Shown here: one piece after another, positions 10,115 through 21,536 of the stretch
How positions within the stretch are numbered: position 1 is the stretch's first letter
Layout of the letters: every line of letters begins with the position of its first letter
Assembly (NCBI GenBank): GCA_012295275.1
Contig: CM022674.1
Span: 10,926,675 to 10,990,674, forward strand
Source of the DNA: Chrysomallon squamiferum
Taxonomy: Eukaryota; Mollusca; Gastropoda; Neomphalida; Peltospiridae
Direction: 5' to 3'
DNA: 64,000 bases
Notes under the pieces: generated by a model
Told to the model about the DNA's origin: nothing
The model's database searches: none
The model's input: only the letters and a program-made list of their open reading frames with translations
Program-made: the position numbers and the translations under genes

Positions 10115-10617
10115 GTGAGTATCTGAGTATTCCATAATTTTATTAAAAGCATTTTAAATAATACATTTTGGATATGTTTTTTTTTTTTTTTTCATTGAAT
10201 ACCCAAAACATATAGTTAAAAATATACTATTTCTTTTTTAATATTTAGTATGTTAAAACATTTAAAAATCATTTGTTTTGAAGTTTTTAAATGTATAGTA
10301 AACCTATATTATTTCTTTTCCACTATGTTTATGGGGTGTTTTTAAGAATTAAGGATAATCAGATGTTTGAAAAATATATTTTATTATCTAAAACATTTAT
10401 AACACATTGTGTTTATAAATATATTTTAAATGTTTTGATATTCAAAGCTTTGAAAATTAAATACTATAAAACATTAATTTACATAGATAGATGGATGAAT
10501 GGATGGATACAGATACAGATATCTATCTATCTATCTATCTATCATATATTTTATACATTGATATAAAAAATTGAAATTACTTACCTTCATGTAAAAATAT
10601 GAAGTGTTCTGTTTTAG

Positions 10618-10756
10618 GCTCCAGGCAAAGCTTCCACATGTCCACGCCCAGATTCCCTCACCCCTGACCTTCTGAGGTCTGAGTTAGAGTCTCGCAGTCT
10701 GGCAACCAGTGGGACAACAGCAGAGCAAGCTCAGCGACTGAGTGACGCCTCGCAGA
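10618..10756 (+). CDS. Exon 18: unit U1, second SAP-like exon
   Basis: Phase 0 in, phase 1 out, 139 bp, the same as exon 13. After APGKASTCPRPDS it reads LTPDLLRSELESRSLATSGT, then EQAQRLSD, a SAP-like helix pair at the same offset as in exon 13. It carries an additional Cys (STCP). The intron after it contains a TAAA run (about 10810-10842) and then the acceptor array at 11200-11566. Confidence 0.8.
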
Positions 10757-10807
10757 GTAAAGTGTTTTAATTAGAGAAATCTTCACAGCTACACTTATAT
10801 AAATTTA

Positions 10808-10842
<35 letters not shown>

Positions 10843-11199
10843 GTGATAATAAACAGGGATTCATGTTCACCTGTGCATTCTGTATGGTTGGGAAGAAAAC
10901 AATACTGAGGTGCAGTGGTCTGTAGGGTCAGATGTTCTGTGTGTGATTGGTGACAACTGGTCACAAAATGTTGTGATAAGTTAATTTCTGAATGTGGGAA
11001 GGTGCATATAAAATATTCCTTCCTGCTATCTGAAAAAAATATTATCTCATAGTAGATTTGCTTTCTGGTTATTAATATAGTCTTTATCTATGTGCACAAA
11101 CACATACACACACATACCAACATATACTTACTACATATATATATATGTGTGTATTTAAATATATATATATATATATATATAAAATATTACACATACACA

Positions 11200-11209
11200 C
11201 ATACACATA

Positions 11210-11259
<50 letters not shown>

Positions 11260-11327
11260 AAACCTTGTTTTGTTTTCTCAGAGTGCACAGTTTTCAACAA
11301 GACGCTCACTCACATACACACACACAT

Positions 11328-11362
<35 letters not shown>

Positions 11363-11508
11363 TATAAAACCTTGTTTTGTTTTCTCAGAGTGCACAGTTT
11401 TCAACAAGACGCTGACTCACACACACACACACACACGCACACACGCACACACTCATATAAAACCTTGTTTTGTTTTCTCAGAGTGCACAGTTTTCAACAA
11501 GACGCTGA

Positions 11509-11547
<39 letters not shown>

Positions 11548-11566
11548 CCTTGTTTTGTTTTCTCAG
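11200..11566 (+). repeat. Acceptor-carrying array alternating with (AC)n
   Basis: Three copies of the exon 19 start, each with its acceptor (ttgttttctcag/agtgcacagttttcaa and on to gacgctgactc), precede the true one. Each copy breaks off into (AC)n after about 30 exon bases; only the last continues as exon. Confidence 0.92.
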
Positions 11567-11812
11567 AGTGCACAGTTTTCAACAAGACGCTGACTCTGCC
11601 TCAGGTGAAGAATGAGAAGATGAGGAAGATCGTCCACCTGTCTGTCAGTGAAACCTGTCTGCGCGTCGACGCCTGTGTTGACGTCAAAATCGAAACACTT
11701 GGGTTCCACAAAGCGTTCAAAGCCTCCATTGAGCTTGATGCCTGCAGGTTTACTCTCATCATTTCATTCATGGACTGCACAGAAACCTTCGTTTTGTTTT
11801 CATACCCTTGGG
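11567..11812 (+). CDS. Exon 19: unit U2, exon A lacking c2 and c4
   Basis: Phase 1 to phase 1. KCTVFNKTLTLPQVKNEKMR opens the unit. In the core IVHLSVSETCLRVDACV, Val replaces c2 and Ala replaces c4, while c3, c5 and c6 (LDAC) remain. An extra Cys (FMDC) is present. Ends YPWG before gtgagt. The first 30 bases are repeated three times upstream with their acceptor. Intron 11813-12298 is AT-rich with no gene. Confidence 0.85.
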
Positions 11813-12298
11813 GTGAGTAGTGGAAGCCAAAAAACACTTTTTTTTTTTTAAATAGCCTAATAAAGCTGCTATTTTTAAAATTTAATTATATTTGCTATAA
11901 ATTAAAGCTTTTTGTTACTGTTGTATTTTTTTTAATGTCTAAATATGCTTATAAAGCCTTTTTGTTGTTATTTAATTTTTTTGCTAATTAGTAAAGATAG
12001 GTTTTTTTTTGGAATAGCTCAAAAAATTTATTTTGTTATTTAATTAGCTTTGCTATATTTAAAGATTAAAAATATCAGTATTGGTAAAATAAAAATTACT
12101 GTTAATAATACTAAATTAAATGAATTATACATTAAAATCAATATTAGTTATTATTATTATTAATTTGTTTTTGTTTGAGATACAAACACAGACACAGACA
12201 TATGCACATGTATATATGTGTATATATTTTATGTGTATATGTGTGTATGTATGTGTGTGTAAATTTCTTGTCACTTTTGAAATTTTTTATTTTGTTAG

Positions 12299-12341
12299 GT
12301 GATGAAAAAGAATATCTCTTGTCAGACAAAATTGCCATAAA
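12299..12341 (+). CDS. Exon 20: unit U2, exon B1 (43 bp)
   Basis: Microexon, phase 1 in, phase 2 out: GDEKEYLLSDKIAIK with the last Lys split. Acceptor ttttgttag, donor gtgagt. Position, phase and length match the other B1 exons. Intron 12342-12843 is AT-rich with nothing recognised. Confidence 0.8.
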
Positions 12342-12843
12342 GTGAGTTAATTCATGTTTACAGTGAACGTTTAATTAGGAAATCTGGATCAAGTCAAATT
12401 TATATTTATTATTATCTTTAGAACCTTACTTTTTACAGATATTTCAGTATAAGGTTTATACATATCTTCTTAAAAAATATTTGTTAATGATACTGATGTT
12501 GTCTTTATTAATGTTTGATGATAATTAGCTTTATTCATTAAGATCTCTTAAAACCTACTTTTGATGATATCAAGAAATTTTTACATTTGATTGTTTTACT
12601 GGTTCCATTACTAAAATAAGATAATATTATAATACAGGAATTGAATTTATAAATATCTTTCTAGACAAATCTATTGTTTTCAGTATATATTTCATATATT
12701 TTAGCAGTTTTTTCTTAATAACATGTAAAGGTCTTTAAATTATATATATAATGATTTAATTAGGTAACCTGTGTCAGGTAATTTTATGTCTTTCTGGTTT
12801 ATGAGTTTTGTCTTAAAGAAGTGAATTTATTTTATTTATTCAG

Positions 12844-12992
12844 GTACAGAGTGGACAGAGACACAAAGAAGAAGATATTTATAGTTGATTTTGGTTTGAA
12901 GTTCGATGTTGAAGGTGTCGGGTTCAATTCTTACCTGGTGGAGAGTTTAGAAATCCCAATTCCACTTTGTAACAATAACTTCCACCTGCCAG
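12844..12992 (+). CDS. Exon 21: unit U2, exon B2 lacking c7 and c8
   Basis: Phase 2 in, phase 1 out. YRVDRDTKKKIFIVDFGLKF, then DVEGVGFNSYLV, where both c7 and c8 of other units are absent; c9 is kept (IPLCNNN). Losing both at once suggests they pair. Intron 12993-13766 is AT-rich with a short AC tract near 13545-13620. Confidence 0.85.
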
Positions 12993-13766
12993 GTAACTCT
13001 ATAATAATATTTTTAAAATTGTTAATTGCTAATTACAGGTGATAAAAATTTGTTGTTTTAATTAAAAAGCACAATTTCATTTTGAAACAATAGCTTCCAT
13101 CTGTCAGGTATCTCAATAAATATCTTGTTTTAATTAAAAAGTATGATTTCTATTTGTAAACAGGTAACTTGTTATAAGCCTGTTTTAATTATAATGTGTA
13201 ATTAAAAGTAATAAAATTATATTTGTTTGAATAAAAACTAAAAATATAATGTTATGTAAACATAATTTGTATATTATTTTAATTGTAACTGATAAATCTG
13301 TTTAAAATAATTTTAAATGATTTTAATTAAAACTAAAATATTGATGTCATGATATTTTTAAATTATAATTTACCTTGCAGGTAATATAATTAAAAAGTCA
13401 TTTTAATTAAAACTTCAATTATATTTCAAATGTTTATTATCTTTCAAATTCAGTTGTTATTAAAGTTGATATGAAATCATTATTTTACTAGTTTATTTTA
13501 GACAAACAATTACTTGAAATAAATACAGTGATAAATTCTTGCACACATACAAACATACACACACACACCACACATACACACACATAGAGATATACACACA
13601 GACGCACACACTCATACACATAAGACAAAATAACACTTTATATCTAACTCCCTTTAAAATAAATCTCAGATGGTATGAATATAAACCTTTTAAGTTTCTA
13701 TAACAAAGTTTTTGTAATTTATATTACTAAGAAATATTATAATCTTCTCTTCTTTATTTCTTACAG

Positions 13767-13858
13767 GAACAGGTTTGATCATGGATCTTGCTAAGGACAT
13801 GGGTTCAAAGCTGACCAATGAGGTGGTCGACATTATCTTCAAACAGATTGGTCTGGAT
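13767..13858 (+). CDS. Exon 22: unit U2, exon C part 1
   Basis: Phase 1 in, phase 0 out. GTGLIMDLAKDMGSKLTNEV, then VDIIFKQIGLD, the usual C helix. In U2 the C part is split by a phase-0 intron where U1 also has one, so this is probably the ancestral arrangement. Intron 13859-14344 is AT-rich with nothing recognised. Confidence 0.8.
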
Positions 13859-14344
13859 GTAAGTAAAGACACACAGAAAATCTGTGTTATTTCTTATTGT
13901 ACGATATTAGGGGAATATCAGATTATTTTCAGTGTCTAGACAGTTACTCATGACTTCTTTTTGTCTCTGTTACTGGACAAAAGGGAATCTGTGAGTAATA
14001 TTTCATTCTAGAAAAATAACAGAAATATTCATGTTATTCAGTAATGACAAGGGATTTATATAAGTTATTAACAGATTCTAGAAAATAACAGGTAACAGAG
14101 GGAATATCCAGGTTTTTCATAGGTTTTTCTAGAAAAGTAATAGACATAGGGAATATTGAACTAACTCAATTCTAGAAATATAACAAAGAAGAAGAGAATG
14201 TATATATTACAGACGAATAATAAAAACATGTACAATTTCTGATTATTATCTGTATTTATTCTTCTTTTTTTTTTAAATGATTGTTACTAATTCTAATGTT
14301 GAAAATGAATGTAAATTAAAATTTTATGTCTATTTTACTTTTAG

Positions 14345-14390
14345 CAAATTTTCATTGATGGACCATGTGTTTTAAAACCACCTGCGACAG
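14345..14390 (+). CDS. Exon 23: unit U2, exon C part 2 (46 bp)
   Basis: Microexon QIFIDGPCVLKPPAT, phase 0 in, phase 1 out, donor gtaagc. It supplies c10 and takes the place of the SAP-like exon of U1. The intron to 14774 has TTTA and TGTA/CA tracts. Confidence 0.75.
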
Positions 14391-14774
14391 GTAAGCTATT
14401 GACAAAATAATTTCTTTGTATCTTTCAGTGAACACAATATTAAAATCAGTTTACTGATATATTTGTATTTGAAGTAAATGAATTAAATTGTTTTATTTAT
14501 TTATTTATTTATTATTTAATTACTTATTTATTTATATTTCATAACTGATTGAATCTTTTACTTACTTACTAGGAATAATTAAAGCAATATAGTTTTTAAT
14601 GCATAAATATTTTGGGACATGCTATCAGACTAATATCTCTATATATGTATCTATCTATCTGTATGTATGTGTGTGTGTGTATATGTGTCTGTGTGTATAA
14701 AATTATATGTATGAATGTCTGTACACACACATAATTACATATATTTCTTAAACTGTTTTTAATATTTTTTTCAG

Positions 14775-15026
14775 AATGTCCATGGAATGTCAGCAGCATA
14801 ACAAAGCATGTTCCAGAGAAGTTCAAAGACAAAGTCATCTGTGAATTAGCTGAAAACTGTTTTGGGGTGGAGTGCTGCATTGACCTGTCGTTTGACATAC
14901 CTGTGTTTGCCAGTGTCATAGAGAAAAACACTCCCTTCTTTTTCAGGTTTGAGCCCAACGACCTCACCGTGGAGACTGGCTTTGGAGGCTTCGTTCATAA
15001 AGAAAATCTCATTTCTTACAACTATG
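14775..15026 (+). CDS. Exon 24: unit U3, exon A lacking c6
   Basis: Phase 1 to phase 1, longest A exon (252 bp). ECPWNVSSITKHVPEKFKDK, then CELAENCFGVECC (c2-c5). The usual LD-x-C-DF is replaced by RFEPNDLTV, so c6 is missing. Ends YNYG before gtgggc. Intron 15027-15868 has TTTC/CT-rich stretches and ATAG/ATCT runs. Confidence 0.85.
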
Positions 15027-15804
15027 GTGGGCTTTTACTTTATTTATTTGTCAGATTTGTTAAAAAAATGTATCTTAATAAGAAATAAATGAGGCCATTT
15101 TCTTAACTATATCTTGTGTCTCCTTTTTTCTTTCTTTCCCTTGCTCATTCTCTTTCTTTCTTTCTTTTACATCTTTTATCTGTGTGTTTGTGTCTTTCTT
15201 TCTCTCCCATCATCTGACACTTTAACTCCTCTTTTTTTCTTCTTTGCTTTGTTATATTGTATAATTTTACCCTTTTCTTCTTTTCTCTGTGTTGTATAAT
15301 TAAATGTACAGTTGTGAACATGCAGTCTTTTGAGACAAACTGACAACTAGCTGTAAACCTTGCCTCACAAATCTCCCTCTTTACCTTCACAGTACTCCAT
15401 TACAAGTTAATGTGGCTCTCCTCTCTTAACTATTAACACTTCATTGAGAAACTGTTTTTAAAGAATGGAATATATTTTTAAATAAATAAAACGTTAATTT
15501 ATCTCTTGTTATATATATATATATATAAACAAAATTGTTGATGATAATATTACAATGGAGATTATATATATATATATATATAGACAGATAGATAGATAGA
15601 TATATATACATTTACATATACATATCTATCTATACATAGCTATCTATCTATCTATACCCTATATATATATATATACATACACACACTTCATTATTTTTAT
15701 ATGTCACTTTCAGTCTATTTACTATTAACTAACATACAAGTATATTATTTACATTCTAGACTTTGTTTATTTAAATGAATGGATTAGACACTGCCCATTA
15801 GTTA

Positions 15805-15965
15805 GCTGTAGATTGTCACATATGTAACTATACTTGTCTTATTATTTTAATCTGTCTTGTTTTCAAAGGAACACCAATGATTTTGACTGCAGGAAAAGGA
15901 AAACCAAAGCCCATCACAATAATGTAAATTTTAATTATTCATTATGTTGTTTTTCAAAATGCACA
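15805..15965 (+). repeat. Left copy of inverted duplication around exon 25
   Basis: Contains exon 25 and about 50 bp of intron on each side. Its reverse complement, somewhat diverged, lies at about 17790-17955. Confidence 0.85.
15869..15923 (+). CDS. Exon 25: unit U3, exon B1 (55 bp)
   Basis: Phase 1 in, phase 2 out: GTPMILTAGKGKPKPITI, then a split Ile. Acceptor ttttcaaag, donor gtaaat. Four codons longer than the usual B1. The exon and about 50 bp on each side occur again, inverted, at about 17790-17955. Confidence 0.8.
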
Positions 15966-16254
15966 TCTTTTTTTTTTACCTCTTCACAGAGCCAGTTTTT
16001 CAAATATCTACATTTAATTTTTTTTTTTTATTTGGATCTTATTTTCTACTACTTTACTTTTTTTAAACATGCCACCGTGTGACAAATTTAATAAAATGTT
16101 TTAGATATATTTACAGCTGAACTTGTTTATTCCTATGTATTCCTTATTTCAAACTTGATATTTACAAGTCAGACAATCTCCATATCACTGTGTTCCTATT
16201 CCTTACTGTGTATTCCTTAAGCATGATATCTATATCACAGTGTATATATTCCTG

Positions 16255-17329
16255 TTCCTTATTTCAGACTTAACATAGACAAGTATGATAAAATGTTTAG
16301 ATATCTATATATCAGTATAAATATTCCTATTCCTTGTTTCAGACTTAACATAGACAAGTATGATAAAGTGTTTTAGATATCTATATATCAGTATAAATAG
16401 TCCTATTCCTTGTTTCAGACTTAACATAGACAAGTATGATAAAGTGTTTTAGATATCTATATATCAGTATAAATATTCCTATTCCTTGTTTCAGACTTAA
16501 CATAGACAAGTATGATAAAGTGTTTTAGATATCTATAGATCAGTATAAATATTCCTATTCCTTGTTTCAGACTTAATGTAGACAAATACGACAAAGTGTT
16601 TTAGATATCTATATATCAGTATAAATATTCCTATTCCTTGTTTCAGACTTAACATAGACAAGTATGATAAAGTGTTTTAGATATCTATAGATCAGTATAA
16701 ATATTCCTATTCCTTGTTTCAGACTTAACATAGACAAATATGATAAAGTGTTTTAGATATCTATAGATCAGTATAAATATTCCTATTCCTTGTTTCAGAC
16801 TTAACATAGACAAGTATGATAATGTGTTTTTGATACCTATATATCAGTATAAATATTCCTATTCCTTGTTTCAGACTTAACATAGACAAGTATGATAATG
16901 TGTTTTAGATATCTATATATCAGTATAAATATTCCTATTCCTTGTTTCAGACTTAACATAGACAAGTATGACAAAGTGTTTTAGATGTCTATATATCAGT
17001 ATAAATATTCCTATTCCTTGTTTCAGACTTAACATAGACAAGTATGACAAAGTGTTTTAAATATTTATATATCAGTATAAATATTCCTATTCCTTGTTTC
17101 AGACTTAACATAGACAAGTATGACAAAGTGTTTTAGATGTCTATATATCAGTATAAATATTCCTATTCTTTGTTTCAGACTTAACATAGACAAGTATGAT
17201 AATGTGTTTTTGATACCTATATATCAGTATAAATATTCCTATTCCTTGTTTCAGACTTAACATAGACAAGTATGATAATGTGTTTTGATACCTATATATC
17301 AGTATAAATATTCCTATTCCTTGTTTCAG
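16255..17329 (+). repeat. 76-bp acceptor-side tandem array, about 15 copies
   Basis: Each unit holds ccttgtttcag/acttaacatagacaag, the acceptor and first bases of exon 26, then tgttttagatatctatat and AT-rich filler. The last copy is the real exon. In frame, decoy copies reach TAG soon after the false acceptor (AAAGTGTTTTAG). Confidence 0.95.
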
Positions 17330-17496
17330 ACTTAACATAGACAAGTATGACAAAGGATATGAGTTCTCTCTACATCTCACTGTGTGTGTTCCTATTGATG
17401 GAACACCTTTCTGTGTACCCAAAGAAGGCCTCCAACTTCTCAACAAAGAACAAATTCCTACAGATGCTAATGCACTGGTCAATTTGGTTGAACAAA
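17330..17496 (+). CDS. Exon 26: unit U3, exon B2 lacking c9
   Basis: Phase 2 in, phase 1 out. LNIDKYDKGYEFSLHLTVCV, c7 and c8 present (TVC, PFC). Where other units have PKPLCDW this has IPTDANALVN, so c9 is absent, together with c6 in exon 24. The acceptor and first bases form the last unit of a 15-copy tandem array upstream. The following intron holds degenerate repeats and the inverted exon copy. Confidence 0.85.
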
Positions 17497-17789
17497 GTAA
17501 GTTTTCATACGTGTATATATATATTGTGTGGGTGTTTGTGTATACATGTGTGTGTGAAATCATTGTTGATGATGTTGATAATGTCAGAGGATAATGTTTT
17601 GGTGTACTTTCTGGTTTCATCCACTTGATTGATTTGTTTCATGATCATTAACCTTTACTAATAACAAAATATGACAATGATTACATTACAGTGTGATGCT
17701 GGTATAAAGATGCAGGCTAAACATACTAAATTCTAAATCTTTACTAATAACAATAATATTACTAATTATTATAATAAGTAGGATTTTTG

Positions 17790-17955
17790 AATAATTACAG
17801 CTTTGAAATAACATAACTGAATAATTGAATGTAACATTATTGTGATAGGCTTTGGTTTTCCTTTTCCTACAGATAAAGTCATTGGTGTTCCTTAGAAAAC
17901 AGGACAGATTAAAATAATAATAATAATACAAGTATAAACTATATGTGACAATCTA
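17790..17955 (-). repeat. Right copy of inverted duplication
   Basis: Read on the minus strand it matches 15805-15965, including flanks such as ctgtagattgtcacatat and ttttaatctgtc. Moderate divergence implies the event is not recent. Confidence 0.85.
17836..17890 (-). pseudogene. Inverted fossil copy of exon 25
   Basis: On the minus strand, 55 bp (same length as exon 25) follow a ctaag acceptor and read gaacaccaatgactttatct and on to cacaataat. The donor is gttaca instead of gtaaat. It lies on the wrong strand for this gene, so it should not be spliced. Confidence 0.85.
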
Positions 17956-18320
17956 CAGTTAATTAATGGTTATTCTAATAACAAAATATAACAATAATAA
18001 CAACAGCAACCTAGGATATTAAAGTAATGATACAAGTTAAATATGGAAAATTACAAATGTCTGTTTTAATTAAAAGTGTTAACACTAATTTTAACTAGCT
18101 AGGGTATTGGTATAAAGATACAGGCTAAATATATATACTTGTAAATAATTGTTTTAAGTGTTACTGTAGTTAAATATGCAATATTATTGAAATCCAACCT
18201 TTACTAATAACAAGTTTTGACAAACATCTATAACACATTCATGAGTAAGTTTTGTCATTATAACAAATATGTCCATTTGAAACTAGATTTTTGCTGATTT
18301 ATAAGTTGATCTGATTACAG

Positions 18321-18494
18321 GTAAATCTTTGTCCGACTGGGCTAAAATGAAAGGTGTGGACTTGGTGAAGGGACTGGCTAAAGGTGCTGTTGACCTGTTG
18401 CTGACGGAGACAGGAGCCTCGCAGTATATCAGGTCAGAGAGGTGTGACGTGACCCGCGCCCCATACACGCCCAGTGTGGATGGGTGGAAGAACG
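18321..18494 (+). CDS. Exon 27: unit U3, exon C
   Basis: Phase 1 to phase 1, 174 bp, the length shared by most later C exons. SKSLSDWAKMKGVDLVKGLA, then QYIRSERCD (c10) and the conserved P-Y-x-P-x-x-x-GWKNG tail. Donor gtcagt. Intron 18495-19015 contains TTG/ATT trinucleotide sequence (18540-18712). Confidence 0.85.
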
Positions 18495-19015
18495 GTCAGT
18501 TGATTTGTGAATTTAGTTTGTTTCAGTGAATGGTCATTTTAAACTGTCATTGTTATTGTTACCATTATTAATGTTTTATTGTTATTATTATTGTTATTGT
18601 TGTTATTGTTGTTGTTATTTGCTATTTTTGCTATTATTATATCATTGTTTGTTTTTCTTCTTCTTTATCCTATTACTATTGTTGTTGTTGTTGTTGTTGT
18701 TGTTGTTACTGGACATTGTTTTACACTAAAAGTTCAAAATCTGGAATATCAGAGGTTAGTGTTTGTCCAAATATGTGTGAGTGTGTGTGTGTATTTATAT
18801 ATATATATAAAACTACAGAAAGAAAAAAGCATTTTAAAATTAACATTTTAGTGTATTTAAAAATTATTGAGAAAACACAAATTAAATGACTTGAATATCA
18901 AGAGCAGTAAACTCTTTTGGAATCTAAATTAATTTTATATTGAAAATATCCACAAAAATTACAAATCAGTTTGAAAAGATATGTTTCTTTTCATGTTATG
19001 TTTTTTTTTACTTAG

Positions 19016-19243
19016 ACTGTGAAGAGTCCACTAGAAGACTGACCAAGCTACCAGGTGGACTGTTCTGCCACATTGACAAGTCTTGTTCTAAAATTGACTG
19101 CTGTTTTGTTGTTCCTTTTCTTGCTGACATGTCATTTAATGCAGTTTTGAATGTGGACATGTGTGACTATTTTGTGTTTGCTTCACTGGAAAAGGTGGAA
19201 TTTAAAAAGTACATACTTGGTAGCAGTATTGACTGGAATGTAG
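19016..19243 (+). CDS. Exon 28: unit U4, exon A
   Basis: Phase 1 to phase 1. DCEESTRRLTKLPGGLFCHI, DKSCSKIDCC and NVDMCDYF give c1-c6. Ends DWNVG, a variant of the Y-x-WG end. Donor gttagt. Intron 19244-19670 is AT-rich and ends in a T-run as polypyrimidine tract. Confidence 0.88.
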
Positions 19244-19670
19244 GTTAGTTTGTTGTCATTTTACAGATAAATTCATTTTTATCTTCTTTTTGTAGTTTTG
19301 GAGATTTTTAATAGGTTCACTGTTATTTGATCTGTATTTGTTAGATTTAATTTTTTTTTATGATAATGTATATATCAAATGTTAGAGTGTTTATAATTAA
19401 GTATTATTATTATTGTTCAACTTTTTAAAATAATTCAATTTTATCTTTTTAATGATTTAAAAAAAAAGGACTTGATTTTAAACATCTAACAACCTGTTTC
19501 ATGTATTTTTTAATTTTTAGGTTTTAAAAAGTGCTGTATAAATAGAAAGTAATTTTATTGATATAATATATTTAAAAATTAATTTATCTAAGATTTGTTG
19601 AAATAATATATTCCATTTTAATTATTTGATTTAATACATTATTTTAATTTTTTTTTTTTTTTTTTTTTAG

Positions 19671-19713
19671 GTTTAAAGAAAACTGTGAACATTGCAAACA
19701 TGTTTTTTGCAGA
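19671..19713 (+). CDS. Exon 29: unit U4, exon B1 (43 bp)
   Basis: Microexon GLKKTVNIANMFFA with the last codon split (phase 2). Acceptor T-run plus ag, donor gtaagt. Intron 19714-20282 holds an AAT/AAAT run (20040-20120). Confidence 0.85.
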
Positions 19714-20036
19714 GTAAGTGTTAACAAAATAAATAAAATAATCAGTAACACCCATAAAGAACAGCAACTGAAATAACATAAATTTCATAACTGACAATGT
19801 TTAGGCTCCATAATATTCTACTCTGTAGATTCAACCATTTAAAAAAATAAATGTTTTATTTATCAGTCTAATTTATAGAATGAATTTTTCTTTTCGTTCA
19901 TAATACTTAATTATTGCAGTTCATTATGTCCATGATTTCTCATGGGCTAGACAATAATGAATACTTCAATATGTTATTCTCTGTATTTTATAACATTTTG
20001 TTCTATTTTCACTATTAAAAATAAAAAAGAAGGAGA

Positions 20037-20118
<82 letters not shown>

Positions 20119-20282
20119 TAACAAATAAAAAAAGAGATAAATTTCAAAAACCTCTGGATAATTGTTCCTGTAATTTAATTTAATAATTTATCACTATTCT
20201 CTTCATGTTATTATCACACGACATTATTAATTAATTAACCAGTTATCACTACTGTGCTGTTCTTCACTAAAACTATTTTCAG

Positions 20283-20440
20283 TTTCACTATTAAGAAGAC
20301 AGACAAGAAGTTTGTAATAGACCTGGATGTCAGGGTCTGTTATGGGGAGGAGGGATGTCAGCTGGAGAAACCGGTTCTTGTTGGCACAGAAATACCTCAG
20401 CTGTTCTGTGACCTCAGCGCCAAACTGGGAGGCTGGAAAG
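20283..20440 (+). CDS. Exon 30: unit U4, exon B2
   Basis: Phase 2 in, phase 1 out. DFTIKKTDKKFVIDLDVRVC, GEEGC and PQLFCDL give c7-c9. Its last bases and the donor (ggctggaaag/gtagat) found the 102-bp array that fills much of the next intron. Confidence 0.88.
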
Positions 20441-20760
20441 GTAGATTCACTTTGATGTGATAACTACAGTAATTACATACACTGTCTTCAAAACACTTTT
20501 AATATTATTTCTGTTTATTTCATGAAATTGGAGGTTGGAAATGTAAACTTACTTTGATGTGATAACTACAGTAATTACATACACAGTCTTCAAAACACTT
20601 TTAAAATTATTTCTGTTTATTTCATGAAATTGGAGGTTGGAAATGTAAACTTACTTTGATGTGATAACAACAGTAATTACATACACAGTCTTGTAACAGT
20701 TTTCAAAACACTTTTCTGTTTATTTCTTGGAACTGGAGGCTGGAATGTAAACTTTGCTTT
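20428..20760 (+). repeat. 102-bp donor-side tandem array, four copies
   Basis: Unit spans the exon 30 end and its donor (ggaggctggaaag/gtagat) and repeats at 20530, 20632 and 20735 with gtaaac in the donor position. Confidence 0.92.
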
Positions 20761-20839
20761 GTTCAGAATACTTGTGAGTTAAATGATGATGTAAATAATG
20801 TTAACAGTAAATTTCAGTTAAGAAATGACTTAATTTTAG

Positions 20840-21016
20840 ATTTCAGTGTTAAACAATGGGCAACTGACCGGGGACTGGATTTTGCTAAAGGTTTAGCTGG
20901 AGAAGCTTTGACTTTGTTTCTGAAGCAGATTAACTTGTTTGACAAACTACTTAAACCAGGATGTGAGAGAACCAGTCTCAAGTACATCCCTGCCAACAAG
21001 AAAAACTGGAAGAATG
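20840..21016 (+). CDS. Exon 31: unit U4, exon C
   Basis: Phase 1 to phase 1. DFSVKQWATDRGLDFAKGLA, then KPGCERTS (c10) and NWKNG end at gtgagt. Intron 21017-21975 ends in about 430 bp of ATT/ATC/TTG trinucleotide DNA (21537-21968) directly before the next acceptor. Confidence 0.88.
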
Positions 21017-21536
21017 GTGAGTGGGGATTCTTAAACCTAATAAAACTGGCATTTGAAAGAATACTCTGTTTTAGAATGGTGTGTGGAGAATCTATAGTTT
21101 CTACTAAGTGGACACAGTAACAATAATCTTCATTAATGACAGTTTTTAAAACATTAAAATGTCTGCAAAGCAACTGTGTTCATGTTATTGTTGTGATCAC
21201 TTCTGCCATGTCTAATGCAGCTCAAAAGTATCATTAATTTTTTTTACTGTATCTGGATTGATCAAAATTCAGGAATCTTTTGTGTCATTTTTCTAATATC
21301 CAGTGAAAACATAGATACCAGTAGAAAGGTTAAACTTTAAAACTGATAAAAATCACAACCTGAGAAATCAAATGTAACAGAAAAATCAGTTCTAGACATG
21401 AATTCATTTGAAATGTGTTTAATAAAATGGCTCCTCTCAATGGTAAATAAGAAGTAAGAAAAAAATGTTAACAAAATAATGCTCCAAATTTTAAATTGTA
21501 TTAAAGTATTGGGAAATTTTATCCACATTTCAGATT

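Larger units (their letters stand above)
17640..18225. repeat. Degenerate direct repeats
   Basis: Phrases such as ctaataacaaaatatgacaa and tggtataaagatgcaggcta recur two or three times between exon 26 and exon 27, around the inverted exon copy. Confidence 0.75.

Noticed and set aside
17686-17931. Minus-strand open frame similar to a plus-strand one at 15834-16082
   Set aside because: Neither is a gene: both are off-frame readings of the inverted duplication around exon 25. Reported as a repeat instead.
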